From contig NZ_JNYE01000102.1 of NCBI RefSeq assembly GCF_000717185.1, positions 1 through 27,996 of the forward strand: 27,996 bases of DNA, written 5' to 3'. Under the pieces are notes generated by a model. The model worked only from the letters and a program-made list of their open reading frames with translations, ran no database searches and was not told the origin of the DNA. The position numbers and the translations under genes were made by a program. Position 1 is the first letter of the stretch. Each line of letters begins with the position of its first letter. This document shows positions 1-7,508 of this stretch, piece after piece. Source of the DNA: Kitasatospora phosalacinea (GTDB lineage Bacteria > Actinomycetota > Actinomycetes > Streptomycetales > Streptomycetaceae).

Positions 1-19
1 CGGCAAGGCCGACCACTGA
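1..19 (+). CDS. Possible C-terminal end of an upstream gene
   Basis: One forward frame reads Gly-Lys-Ala-Asp-His followed by a TGA at 17-19, and a strong hairpin terminator lies about 70 bases further on. This is what the tail of a rightward gene cut by the window edge would look like. Five codons are not enough to identify anything, so the call rests on the terminator that follows it. Confidence 0.25.
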
Positions 20-88
20 TCCCCGCACCCTGACCCTCCGCACCTGCCCCCCCACCCCCCACCCCCCACCCCCCACACCCCGACGCCC

Positions 89-120
89 CGACGCCCCGCC
101 GCTCCACCGGCGGGGCGTCG
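89..120. terminator. Hairpin terminator, 13-bp perfect stem
   Basis: Positions 89-101 (CGACGCCCCGCCG) and 108-120 are perfect reverse complements around a 6-nt loop. No T-run follows, as is common for actinomycete terminators. It sits between the putative end of a rightward gene and the end of the leftward XRE regulator, so it could serve both. The stretch before it (about 46-80) is a run of C-rich heptamers and holds no gene. Confidence 0.7.
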
Positions 121-177
121 CCGTGCGGTTGGGCGGCGGGGTGGCCGAGCGGTTGGGCGGCCGAGCGGCTGGGTGGT

Positions 178-1026
178 TCAGCGGTGGCTGCGGTGCGCGG
201 TCGCCGGGCCGACCTCCCGCAGCCGGGCCAGCGCATCGAGGCCGGTGGGGCCGGACGGGGGCGTGAACAGGCGCAGCCGCTGGTCCGCGGCCTGGGTCTG
301 CAGCAACTCGTAGTCGAACTCGCTCGGCCCCACGTCCGGGTGGCGGACCCGCAGCCGACTCGTCCGGCGCACCGCGACCTCGTGCCGCGGCCAGAGCCCG
401 GCGAACTCCTCGCTGGCCGCGGTCAGCCGGCCGACCAGGGTGCGGGTCGGCGGGTCGAAGCCGCGGCGGGTGGCGGCGGCGCGCAGCTCCGCGACGTGCA
501 GGCGGCCGAGCGGTTCGCGCTCGTCGGCGGGGTGCGCCTCCCGGACGGACGGCTCGGTGAACCACCGCCAGACGATGTTGCGGTCCGGCGCGGCGACCGT
601 GCACACGCGGCCGAACAGGGCCTCGGCCAGGGAGTTCTGGAACAGCAGGTCACCGAGGTCGGTGAGCAGTTGGGCGGGCGTGTCACCGAGCCGGTCGAGC
701 AGGTAGCGCAGCGCGGGCCGGACGTGCTGCCCGGCCGTCGGGTCCTCCGGCGGGCGGTGGCCCGCGAGCAGGTGCAGGTGGTCGCGTTCGTCACCGGTCA
801 GCCGCAGGGCCCGGGCGAGCGCGGCCAGCAACTGGGGCGAGGGCTGCGAGCTGCGGCCCTGTTCGAGCCGCATCACGTAGTCGGCCGACACCCCGGCGAG
901 TTGGGCGCGTTCCTCCCGCCGCAGGCCGGGCGTGCGGCGCCGGGGCCCGGCGGGCAGCCCCGCGTCCTGCGGCCGCAGCCGTTCGCGGGAGCGGCGGAGG
1001 AAGTCCGCCAGTCCGGTCCGGTCCAT
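178..1026 (-). CDS. XRE-family regulator with MmyB-like ligand-binding domain
   Basis: A 282-residue protein. The N-terminal third is a Cro/CI-type helix-turn-helix (around residues 30-60, with LRREERAQLAGVSADYV and MRLEQGR), which is the signature of the large Streptomyces group of XRE regulators with a C-terminal MmyB-like PAS-fold domain. The rest contains LLFQNSLAEALFG and IVWRWF, typical of that domain. I chose the ATG at 1026 because AGGATGGG lies upstream; an ATG five codons earlier (1041) is possible, and longer readings run into low-complexity proline/arginine sequence. In known actinomycete examples such regulators often control an adjacent oxidoreductase or transferase. Here the divergent neighbour is a methyltransferase, so regulation of that gene and of itself is plausible but not shown. 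The ligand is unknown. Confidence 0.85.
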   Translation of the reverse strand: MDRTGLADFLRRSRERLRPQDAGLPAGPRRRTPGLRREERAQLAGVSADYVMRLEQGRSSQPSPQLLAALARALRLTGDERDHLHLLAGHRPPEDPTAGQHVRPALRYLLDRLGDTPAQLLTDLGDLLFQNSLAEALFGRVCTVAAPDRNIVWRWFTEPSVREAHPADEREPLGRLHVAELRAAATRRGFDPPTRTLVGRLTAASEEFAGLWPRHEVAVRRTSRLRVRHPDVGPSEFDYELLQTQAADQRLRLFTPPSGPTGLDALARLREVGPATAHRSHR

Positions 1027-1387
1027 CTGCACGCCGCCCATCCTGCGCCGTCGGGGTGCTCCGCGCGGCCGCTCCGGCGAAATCCGTCCCGGTGGCCGCC
1101 GGGGCCGCCCGGGCCGCCAGCGGTGCGGGGGCGGTGCGGAGGCGGGGTGGGTGGCGCGCGGGGTGGGGTGGGTGGCCTGGGGTGGCCCGTCCAACAGGGC
1201 GCTCGGCGGGCGGGCGACTAGCGTGACGGGTGAGGGGTGCTGCCCAGTTCACCGGCCTCCGTCCGCCGGTCGTGGGCGCGGACCGTGGCGCGGCTTCCGC
1301 GGTGACGCCGCTTCCGCGGTGACGCGTCTCGTCGCGGTGCGGACCCGCTTCCTCCGGACCGCCGTGCCGGTGGCGGAAGGAGGAGTG
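1027..1387. promoter_or_regulatory. Divergent promoter region, XRE regulator / methyltransferase
   Basis: This 361-bp gap separates two divergently transcribed genes. On the forward strand TAGCGT at 1219-1224 could be a -10 element, the same hexamer seen at other promoters in this window; no convincing -35 was found. Two exact 16-bp direct repeats (GCTTCCGCGGTGACGC) lie at 1293-1308 and 1310-1325 within the presumed methyltransferase leader. The 1080-1200 part is GC-rich low-complexity DNA with no credible gene. Confidence 0.4.
1293..1325. repeat. 16-bp exact direct repeat, 17-bp period
   Basis: GCTTCCGCGGTGACGC occurs twice, one base apart. Each copy contains the self-complementary CCGCGG. 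The position, 60-95 bases before the methyltransferase start, suits a regulator site or a leader structure. No protein can be assigned to it. Confidence 0.75.
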
Positions 1388-2461
1388 ATGGCTGTCGCCG
1401 TGGAACCGGACCGGGCGAAGCAGGAGGCGTTCGCGGGCCGGATGGTGCAGGTGCTGAACGACGCCTGCCTGGGGCTGATGACCGGGGTCGGGCACGAGAG
1501 CGGCCTGTTCGACGTCATGGCGGACCTGGAACCGGCCGCCACCACCGCCGCCGGGGTCGCCGAGGCCGCCGGCCTGGACGAGCGCTACGTCCGGGAGTGG
1601 CTGGGCGCGATGGTGACGGGCGGCGTCGTGGAGTACGACCCCGAGCGGGAGACGTACCTGCTGCCGCCCGAGCACGCCGCCTCGCTGACCCGCGCCGCGG
1701 GGCCGGACAACCTGGCCCGGATCGCGCAGGACCTCGGCATGCTGGCCGAGGTCGAGCAGCAGGTGGTGGAGGCGTTCCAGACCGGCGCCGGCGTCCCGTA
1801 CTCGGCGTACCCGCGCTTCCAGGCCCTGCAGGCCGAGGAGTCCCGGGAGGTGTACGACCTCGCGCTGGTGGACGGGATCGTGCCGCTGGTGCCCGGCCTG
1901 CCGGACCGGCTGCGCACGGGCATCGACGCCGTCGACATCGGCTGCGGACAGGGGCACGCGGCCAACGTCCTCGCCGCGGCGTTCCCCGCCAGCCGCTTCC
2001 ACGGCCTGGACCGCTCCGAGGAGGGCATCGCCGCCGCCCGCGCCGAAGCCGCCGGACGCGGCCTGACGAACGTGGAGTTCCAGGTCGGCGACAGCGCCGA
2101 ACTGACCGGCTCCTACGACCTGGTGACCGCCTTCGACGTCGTCCACGACCTCGCCCGCCCCACCCGCACCCTGGCGGCGATCGCCGCGGCGCTGCGCCCG
2201 GACGGCGTCTTCCTGATGGGCGACATCGCCGCCTCCAGCCGCCTGGAGGAGAACATCGGCCACCCGCTGTGCCCGGCGCTCTACGCCTTCTCGGTGTTCT
2301 ACTGCATGAGCGTCTCGCTCAGCGAGGGCGGCGAGGGCCTGGGCACGGTCTGGGGCGAGCAGACCGCCCGCCGGATGCTCGCCGAGGCGGGCTTCGGCCG
2401 GGTCGACGCCCGCCGGGTCGAGGGCGACATCCTGAACGTCTACTACGTGGCCCGGCGTTGA
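1388..2461 (+). CDS. SAM-dependent methyltransferase, Rv2258c-like
   Basis: A 357-residue protein predicted to transfer a methyl group from S-adenosylmethionine to an unknown small molecule. Residues about 15-100 form a winged-helix-like dimerisation domain (GLMTGVGHESGLFDVMA, AGLDERYVREWLGAMV), as in the Rv2258c-type family. The catalytic Rossmann fold follows, with motif I VDIGCGQGH at 182-190, an acidic residue ending strand 2 (FHGLDRSEEG), and YDLVTAFDVVHDL for motif II. The start is the ATG after GGAAGGAGGAG, an excellent ribosome binding site; the upstream in-frame reading is low-complexity and unlikely. Length and domain order are normal for the family. It is a single-gene unit between the XRE regulator and a hairpin terminator. 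The substrate cannot be deduced from sequence. Confidence 0.92.
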   Translation: MAVAVEPDRAKQEAFAGRMVQVLNDACLGLMTGVGHESGLFDVMADLEPAATTAAGVAEAAGLDERYVREWLGAMVTGGVVEYDPERETYLLPPEHAASLTRAAGPDNLARIAQDLGMLAEVEQQVVEAFQTGAGVPYSAYPRFQALQAEESREVYDLALVDGIVPLVPGLPDRLRTGIDAVDIGCGQGHAANVLAAAFPASRFHGLDRSEEGIAAARAEAAGRGLTNVEFQVGDSAELTGSYDLVTAFDVVHDLARPTRTLAAIAAALRPDGVFLMGDIAASSRLEENIGHPLCPALYAFSVFYCMSVSLSEGGEGLGTVWGEQTARRMLAEAGFGRVDARRVEGDILNVYYVARR

Positions 2462-2527
2462 GGGCACGATCGGGTGCGTGGGCACGATCGGGTGCGTGGA
2501 CGTGGACGTGGGCGTGGGCGTGGGCGG
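2462..2527. repeat. Tandem repeats just after the methyltransferase stop
   Basis: Starting at the base after the stop codon, an 18-bp unit (GGGCACGATCGGGTGCGT) is present twice exactly (2462-2479, 2480-2497). It is followed by five 6-bp units, GGACGT twice, GGGCGT twice, then GGGCGG. The array runs directly into the terminator hairpin. It does not continue any reading frame of the gene. Confidence 0.85.
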
Positions 2528-2558
2528 GCCCCGGCCGCGGGGTGCGCGGTCGGGGCCC
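2526..2558. terminator. Convergent terminator, 14-bp stem
   Basis: The arms 2526-2539 and 2545-2558 pair over 14 bp with a single G-T wobble and a 5-nt loop. The hairpin lies between the rightward methyltransferase and the leftward secreted protein that ends at 2591, so it probably stops transcription from both sides. Confidence 0.75.
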
Positions 2559-2590
2559 GGTGGTGTCCAGCGCTGCTCAGCGGCGGCCCG

Positions 2591-4588
2591 TCAGCAGGGG
2601 AACGTCCCGCTGTAGAGGGCGTGCCCGTACGAGGAGGTGCCGGAGCCGAAGCCGTAGATGCCGTCGTCGCTCCAGACCGCCTCGCGGAAGCCGTTCGCGC
2701 AGGTGGAGGTCGGCGCGAGGGCGAAGCCCTCCAGGTTGTCGACCGGCATGACGGCGGGGTTGGTGTAGGTCACGTCCGGGACGATCGCGCCGGAGGCGTT
2801 GACCTTCAGGAAGGTGTGGGTCTCGCCGCAGGTGTTGTCGCAGGTGGCGACGATGCGCTGGGTTCCCGCGTCGTAGGTCACGTCCATCACGCCCGGCTTG
2901 CCGGTGGAGACGGTGCCGAAGGTGGTGAAGCTGCCGTCCGAGTTGAGGCCGTAGACGTGCAGGGTGCCGTCGTACTCCAGGCCGGCGAAGAACAGGCCGC
3001 CACCGTGCAGCGGGTAGTTCGCCGGGTTGTAGGCCGCGCCGGTCAGCGGGTTGACCCAGCCGTTGGCGGTCAGCCAGCTGTCGGGGACGAAGCCGACGCC
3101 CTCGAAGCCGAGGTTGGCGTCGTCCTTGCTGCCCGTGTCGAGCTGCGGGAACTGCGCGGTCATGTCCCACTGGTGCAGCGGGGTGAGGGTGCTGCCGGTG
3201 GCGGTCGGGTCGAACTCCATGACGGTGTCCTTCGGCACGGTGTTGTTGCCGTTGTCGCGCTCGGAGGTCACGTAGAGGTGGCCGTTGCTGCCGACGGTCA
3301 GGCCCTCGGCGTCGGGCAGGCCGGTGCCGCCCGCGAAGCGGATCTGCTTGCCGGTCGCGCTCCAGGTCGCGTCCGGGACCCACTTGCCGTTGCTCTTGAC
3401 CAGCTTGTACAGCCAGTTCTTGTTCTTGGCGGCCCACAGCACGGACGGGTTGGCCGGGTCGAAGGCCAGGCCGCTGAGGTCGCGGCCCTCGGGGCCGGTG
3501 GAGGTGGTGAAGGCGCAGACGTTGTCGGCGACGGTGACGTCGAGGCCGCCCGGCCAGGCCTGGGTGCCGGACGGGGCGGAGCCGGTGCCGCCGGGCGCCT
3601 CCGGGGTGCAGCCGCTGGTGAGCGAGCCGCCGCCGCCGAGCAGTTGGCCGGTGGTGCCGCCACCCGTACCACCGCCGGTGCCGCCGCCCGTACCGCCGCC
3701 GGGGGTGCTGCCGGAGCAGGAGTTCACGGCGCCGAAGGTGGCGTTCGCGGAGGTCTGGAAGCCGGTGGCGCAGCGCTCGTCGGAGGGCTTGGCGCCGTTG
3801 GTCGCCCAGCTGGCCGAGTCGACGGTGTTGCCGCTGCCGTCGACCAGGAACAGCGAGTCGTTGTCGCCCAGGCCGATGGCGGAGTTGAACGTGACGTAGC
3901 CGCCCGCGGGGATGCTGGTCGCGCTCGGCGAGGAGGAGGAGACCGAGGCCGCGGAGTGCGAGGTGTCGCCGTCCACGTACTTCCACGAGCCGATGCTGAC
4001 CGCGCTGGTGCCGCCGTTGTACAGCTCGACGGTGTCCGAGCCGTCCGAGCCGACCTCGTTGACCACGACCTTGCTCGCGGCCGGGACGCCCGCCGGGCAG
4101 CCCGCCGCGTTCGCCGAACCGAAGGTCGCGGCGGCGGTGGCGGTCACCCACGCGCCGGTGCCGTCGCCGCCGCAGCGCGCCATCGCGGGCTTGGCCCGGT
4201 CGGTGGCCCAGTCGACCCGGTCGACCACCGTGCCGCCGGAAGTGTAGATCACCAGCTTGTCCGAATCACCCAGCCCCTTGGGCGAGTTGAAGGTGACGAA
4301 GCCGCCCGCCGGGATGCTGCTCGCGGACGGGCTGAAGGACTGCGGCGAGAAGCCGTCGTCGGCCATCTTCCAGCCGCTGATGCTCACCGCCGTCGAGCCG
4401 CCGTTGTAGAGCTCCACGGTGTCGTTGCCGGACGAGGTGACCTCGTTGATGCGCACGTTCTGGTAACCGGACGGGTCCGCGGCAGCGGCGGGCTGCGCGG
4501 CCAGCAGGCCGGTGACGAGCAGACCGGAGAAGGTCAGGGACGCGGCGCACACGGAGGCGACGCCGACACGAGAGTGTGAGGTAGGCAC
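2591..4588 (-). CDS. Secreted protein with two lamin-tail domains
   Basis: A 665-residue exported protein. From the GTG at 4588 the N-terminus has a short basic region, a hydrophobic core (around residues 10-31) and a signal-peptidase site near AQPAAAA-DPS. Two lamin-tail domains follow, about 44-160 (VRINEVTSSGNDTVELYNG) and 172-290 (VVVNEVGSDGSDTVELYNG). They are clearly duplicates, each with SIPAGG(F/Y)VTFNS and a DWAT/SWAT motif. A flexible GGGT-repeat linker (296-314) leads to a C-terminal region of about 340 residues that looks like a beta-propeller of the esterase-like/phytase-like type (LPDAEGLTV, NLEGFALAPTS). Lamin-tail domains in secreted bacterial proteins are usually adhesive or accessory modules; no catalytic residues can be assigned. 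The upstream ATG at 4717 would put about 43 non-signal residues in front and is less likely. The gene is divergent from a LysR regulator. Confidence 0.85.
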   Translation of the reverse strand: MPTSHSRVGVASVCAASLTFSGLLVTGLLAAQPAAAADPSGYQNVRINEVTSSGNDTVELYNGGSTAVSISGWKMADDGFSPQSFSPSASSIPAGGFVTFNSPKGLGDSDKLVIYTSGGTVVDRVDWATDRAKPAMARCGGDGTGAWVTATAAATFGSANAAGCPAGVPAASKVVVNEVGSDGSDTVELYNGGTSAVSIGSWKYVDGDTSHSAASVSSSSPSATSIPAGGYVTFNSAIGLGDNDSLFLVDGSGNTVDSASWATNGAKPSDERCATGFQTSANATFGAVNSCSGSTPGGGTGGGTGGGTGGGTTGQLLGGGGSLTSGCTPEAPGGTGSAPSGTQAWPGGLDVTVADNVCAFTTSTGPEGRDLSGLAFDPANPSVLWAAKNKNWLYKLVKSNGKWVPDATWSATGKQIRFAGGTGLPDAEGLTVGSNGHLYVTSERDNGNNTVPKDTVMEFDPTATGSTLTPLHQWDMTAQFPQLDTGSKDDANLGFEGVGFVPDSWLTANGWVNPLTGAAYNPANYPLHGGGLFFAGLEYDGTLHVYGLNSDGSFTTFGTVSTGKPGVMDVTYDAGTQRIVATCDNTCGETHTFLKVNASGAIVPDVTYTNPAVMPVDNLEGFALAPTSTCANGFREAVWSDDGIYGFGSGTSSYGHALYSGTFPC

Positions 4589-4713
4589 GGGCCGGAACTC
4601 TGACGACCCGACGTGGAAACAGCGTGTACGCCAGCTGAATCCGGGGCCCCTCTCGCCGGAACGCCAGGTTCGCGGAGACCGGTTCACGCCAATCCGCTTC
4701 CGCGGGCGTCTGT

Positions 4714-4728
4714 ACAACTATTGGTTGT
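4714..4728. promoter_or_regulatory. LysR-type operator candidate, box 1
   Basis: ACAACTATTGGTTGT is a perfect interrupted dyad, ACAAC-N5-GTTGT, of the 15-bp T-N11-A kind bound by LysR regulators. It lies in an unusually AT-rich stretch of the divergent intergenic region, on the side nearer the secreted-protein gene. It shares 11 of 15 positions with the second box at 4778-4792. Confidence 0.65.
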
Positions 4729-4777
4729 GTATTTTTGAGCCTTCTCCCAGGTCGATCCGGTTTTATCTGCTCTCAAC

Positions 4778-4792
4778 ACAACCGATGATTGT
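4778..4792. promoter_or_regulatory. LysR-type operator candidate, box 2
   Basis: ACAACCGATGATTGT is a second copy of the same dyad with one arm mismatch (ACAAC/ATTGT), centred 64 bp from box 1 and ending 17 bp before the LysR ATG. A strong box plus a weaker box is the usual arrangement for an autoregulating LysR protein that also controls the divergent gene. Confidence 0.55.
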
Positions 4793-4809
4793 CGAGTAGG
4801 GTGGCCGCC

Positions 4810-5832
4810 ATGGACCTCGAAGCCGTGCGCACCTACGTCGCCGTCGCGGAGGCGGGCCAGTTCCAGAAGGCCGCCACCGACCTGACGATCACCCAGCAGG
4901 CCGTCTCCAAGCGCATCGCGGGGCTCGAACGCGACCTCGGCGTCCGGCTGTTCACCCGCACCCCGCGCGGCGCCGAACCCACCGTCGACGGCCAGGCCTT
5001 CCTGCCGCACGCCCGCGAACTGCTCCGCGCCGCCGACCGCGCCGCCGCCTCCGTCCGGCCCGGCAGCCGACCGCTGCGCGTCGACGTGATCAACTCGCGC
5101 GGCGCGGCCTCCCGGCTGATGCGGGCCTTCCACCGCGCCCACCCCGGCGTCGAGTTGGACATCGTCATGCTGCTCGACATCGAGAGCGCCGTCGCCGCCC
5201 TGCGCACCGGCGCCATCGACGCCTCCTTCCGGGCCGTTGCCGCGCCCGGCCTCCCGCTGCCCGAGGACCTCACCGCCACCCGGGTCGTCGACGAGCCGCT
5301 CGACCTGCTCACCGGCCCCGGACACGCGCTGGCCGCGGCCCGCGCGGTCCGGCTCGCCGACCTCGCCGGGCACCGGATCTGGATGCCCGGCATCCTCCCC
5401 GGCAGCGAGTGGGGCGCCTACTACGAGGCGCTGGCCGCCGAGTTCGGCCTCACCATCGAGTCCACCGGCCCCAACTTCGGCTCCGACGCCCTGCTCGACA
5501 CCATCGCCGACACCCCCGCCCTGGCCACCTTCATGGGCGAGGACACCCGCCTGGTCTGGCCCACGACCCACGGACTGCGCCGCGTCCCGATCACCGACCC
5601 CGTCCCGGTCTACCCGCACTCGCTGCTCCAGCACCGGGACAACCCGCACCCCGCCCTCCCCGCCCTGCACGCCCACCTGGCGGCGGCCGCCGGTTCGGGG
5701 GCGGTGGGGATGGCGGGGGCGTCGGGCGGGCCGGGGGCGTCGGGCGGGCCGGGGGCGTCGGGCGGGGAGGGGGCGCCGGGCGGGGAGGGTGCGCCGGGTG
5801 TCTGGATCCCGGATTGGGCTCGGGTGCGCTGA
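4810..5832 (+). CDS. LysR-family transcriptional regulator
   Basis: A 340-residue protein. Residues 1-60 are a typical LysR winged helix-turn-helix (LEAVRTYVAVAEAGQFQKAA, ITQQAVSKRIAGLERDLGVRLFTR). Residues about 88-290 form the periplasmic-binding-like effector domain. The ATG at 4810 gives the normal family N-terminus and has AGGGTGG just upstream; a TTG at 4789 or GTG at 4801 would add a few residues. The odd part is the C-terminus: after residue 300 the protein runs through about five copies of a six-residue Gly/Ala/Ser/Pro repeat encoded by an 18-bp tandem array. LysR proteins normally end soon after the effector domain, so this tail is probably an unstructured extension. The divergent secreted lamin-tail protein and the two dyads between the genes make it the likely target. 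Confidence 0.9.
   Translation: MDLEAVRTYVAVAEAGQFQKAATDLTITQQAVSKRIAGLERDLGVRLFTRTPRGAEPTVDGQAFLPHARELLRAADRAAASVRPGSRPLRVDVINSRGAASRLMRAFHRAHPGVELDIVMLLDIESAVAALRTGAIDASFRAVAAPGLPLPEDLTATRVVDEPLDLLTGPGHALAAARAVRLADLAGHRIWMPGILPGSEWGAYYEALAAEFGLTIESTGPNFGSDALLDTIADTPALATFMGEDTRLVWPTTHGLRRVPITDPVPVYPHSLLQHRDNPHPALPALHAHLAAAAGSGAVGMAGASGGPGASGGPGASGGEGAPGGEGAPGVWIPDWARVR
5715..5804. repeat. In-frame 18-bp tandem array in the LysR gene 3' end
   Basis: Five 18-bp units start at 5715, 5733, 5751, 5769 and 5787. The first two are identical (GGGGGCGTCGGGCGGGCC) and later units drift. Because 18 is a multiple of three, the array adds six-residue Gly-Ala-Ser-Gly-Gly-Pro-like repeats without breaking the frame. 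Confidence 0.8.
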
Positions 5833-6100
5833 TCTTTGTGCAGGCGTGCTGGGTTTGGTGCGGGTGCGTTGAACCCTGCTCGGGTGGGCCGAGTTCTGCT
5901 TGGGTGGGTTGATCTTCGTTCGGGCGGGCTGGTTCCTGCTCGGGCGGGTTGATCTTCGTTCGGGTGGGCCGACTTCCGCTGGGACGGGCTGGTTTCCGCC
6001 CGGTCGGGCCGATTCCCGTCCAGTCGGGCTGGATCCTGCTCGTCCGGGCGGAACTCCGCCAGGGCGGGCTGAGTTCCGCCCGGACGGGCTGGTTCTTCGC
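5821..6100. repeat. 14-unit degenerate 20-bp tandem array
   Basis: From 5821 to 6100 the sequence can be cut into fourteen consecutive 20-bp units with no insertions or deletions. A rough consensus is CGGGCGGGCTGATTTCCGCT; the GGGCGGG/GGGTGGG core and a following (C/T)(T/C)G are best kept. The array begins within the last codons of the LysR gene and ends at the stop codon of the metallophosphoesterase gene, so it fills the whole convergent gap. Its period is not a multiple of three and it carries no credible coding sequence. Units differ by several substitutions but keep their length, which suggests an old array rather than a recent expansion. Confidence 0.85.
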
Positions 6101-7371
6101 TACCCGGCGGGGGCTTCGCCCGCGCGAAGCGTCAGCAGGGTGATCTCGCTCGGGGCGAAGACCCGGAAGGGCGGGCCCCAGAAGCCGGTGCCGCGGCTGG
6201 TGTACAGCTGGGTGCGCTCACCGTGTCGGCTCAGGCCCTGGACCACCGGCTGGTCCAGTCGGACCAGGTAGCGGAACGGCCAGATCTGGCCGCCGTGGGT
6301 GTGTCCGGAGAGCTGGAGGTCGATTCCGGCGGCCGCGGCCTGCGGGACGTACTTGGGCTGGTGGGCGACCAGCAGCACCGGCAGGTGCGGGTCCGCCCCG
6401 GTGAGGGCGGCGTCCAGGTCGGCCCGGTGGCCGGTGAGGCCGGAGGAGGCCGCGGTCACGTCGTCCACCCCGGCCAGCACCAGGGCGTCCCCGCCGCGTT
6501 CGACCAGCACGTGGCGGTTGTGCAGGGCCTCCCAGCCGAGCTCCGCCATCCGGTCCAGCCAGCCCTGGGCCTCGCTGCCGTACTCGTGGTTGCCGGTCAC
6601 GTACACCCGGGCCAGCCGGGCCCGGACCGCGCCGAGCGGGGCGGACTGGTCGCGGCGCTGCCCGGGAGTGCCGTCCGCGATGTCGCCCGCGTGCACCACC
6701 ACGTCCGGGTCCAGCGCGTTGACCGCCTCGGTGACCTTCGCGGACCAGGCCGCCCGGTCGATCGGCCCGTAGTGGGTGTCGGCCAGCAGCGCGACCCGGG
6801 TGCCGTCCAGGCCGCGGCCCAGCCGGGGCAGGTGGACGTCCAGCCGCCGCACCCGGGGCACCCGCATCGCCTCGTGGTGGCCCCAGGCCAGTGCCCCGGC
6901 CGCGAGCAGGACCACGGCCGCCGCGACCAGCCGGGCCCGGCCGGTGCCGCCGACGCCGAACCCGGTCAGCAGCAGGTCCGCCAGGGCGCCCAGCACCGAG
7001 CAGGTCCACAGCACCCACACCACGCCGAGGCTGGTGTCCGCGATCCGCGCGGCCCGGTCGTTGCGCGAGCGCGAGCGGTGCCCCGCGACCATCAGGAACG
7101 GGAAGCCGACCAGCCAGGCCGCCAGCACGACCGTGCCCGCCAGCACCACCGGCAGCGGCCAGCCGGTGCCGGCCGCGAGCAGCGTCCACCACGGCGGTAG
7201 GCACAGCACCACCAGCACGAGCACCAGCACCGCCAGCCGCCGCGCCACCACCCGCCGGGGCGTCCCGCCGCGGCCCGGCCCCGCGGCCGCCCGCTGACGG
7301 GGCACCTGCGCCGTCCCGGTGCCTGCGGCGCTGTCCGCGCCGGTGCCGTCCAAGGTTTCGCTGTCCGCCAC
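6100..7371 (-). CDS. Membrane-anchored metallophosphoesterase
   Basis: A 423-residue protein with a disordered N-terminus (about 1-40), four predicted transmembrane helices (roughly 44-62, 71-95, 113-137, 147-163) and a calcineurin-like metallophosphoesterase domain. All metal-binding motifs are present: LADTH (D198, H200), HAGD (D230), GNHE (N261, H262), AHQP (H337) and GHTHGG (H357, H359). This is the YaeI/YkuE-type architecture, in which the catalytic domain acts at the membrane; YaeI-like enzymes hydrolyse lipid-linked or nucleotide phosphoesters. The substrate here is unknown. The start is the GTG at 7371, preceded by AGGAGGAGG at good spacing. The much longer in-frame reading to 8538 is the shadow of the LuxR gene. 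It lies 137 bases downstream of the LAL regulator in the same direction, so it may be co-transcribed, but it has its own strong ribosome binding site. Confidence 0.92.
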   Translation of the reverse strand: MADSETLDGTGADSAAGTGTAQVPRQRAAAGPGRGGTPRRVVARRLAVLVLVLVVLCLPPWWTLLAAGTGWPLPVVLAGTVVLAAWLVGFPFLMVAGHRSRSRNDRAARIADTSLGVVWVLWTCSVLGALADLLLTGFGVGGTGRARLVAAAVVLLAAGALAWGHHEAMRVPRVRRLDVHLPRLGRGLDGTRVALLADTHYGPIDRAAWSAKVTEAVNALDPDVVVHAGDIADGTPGQRRDQSAPLGAVRARLARVYVTGNHEYGSEAQGWLDRMAELGWEALHNRHVLVERGGDALVLAGVDDVTAASSGLTGHRADLDAALTGADPHLPVLLVAHQPKYVPQAAAAGIDLQLSGHTHGGQIWPFRYLVRLDQPVVQGLSRHGERTQLYTSRGTGFWGPPFRVFAPSEITLLTLRAGEAPAG

Positions 7372-7440
7372 TGCGGTGCCTCCTCCTGTGCTGTGCCGCT
7401 GTGCTGCTGTGCCGCTGGGCCGTGCCGCGTTGCGCCCTAC

Positions 7441-7490
7441 CGTGTCCTGCTGTGTCCTGCCGTGTCCTGCCGTGCCCTGCCGTGTGCCCC
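7441..7490. repeat. 10-bp tandem array between LAL regulator and phosphoesterase
   Basis: Five consecutive 10-bp units read CGTGTCCTGC, TGTGTCCTGC, CGTGTCCTGC, CGTGCCCTGC and CGTGTGCCCC. They lie in the 137-bp gap between two leftward genes. Less regular CTGTGCCG-type repeats continue to about 7390. No terminator-like hairpin was seen here. Confidence 0.7.
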
Positions 7491-7508
7491 CTCCGGTGCG
7501 GGCCCGGG

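Noticed and set aside
46..80. C-run heptamer repeat as a meaningful element
   Set aside because: Simple low-complexity C-tract before a terminator; nothing links it to a function.
5821..6100. CRISPR-like array
   Set aside because: The 20-bp units are contiguous with no spacers, and no cas genes are present.
5900..6271. Rightward open frame across the 20-bp array
   Set aside because: It only translates the repeat in successive frames and runs antisense into the phosphoesterase gene.
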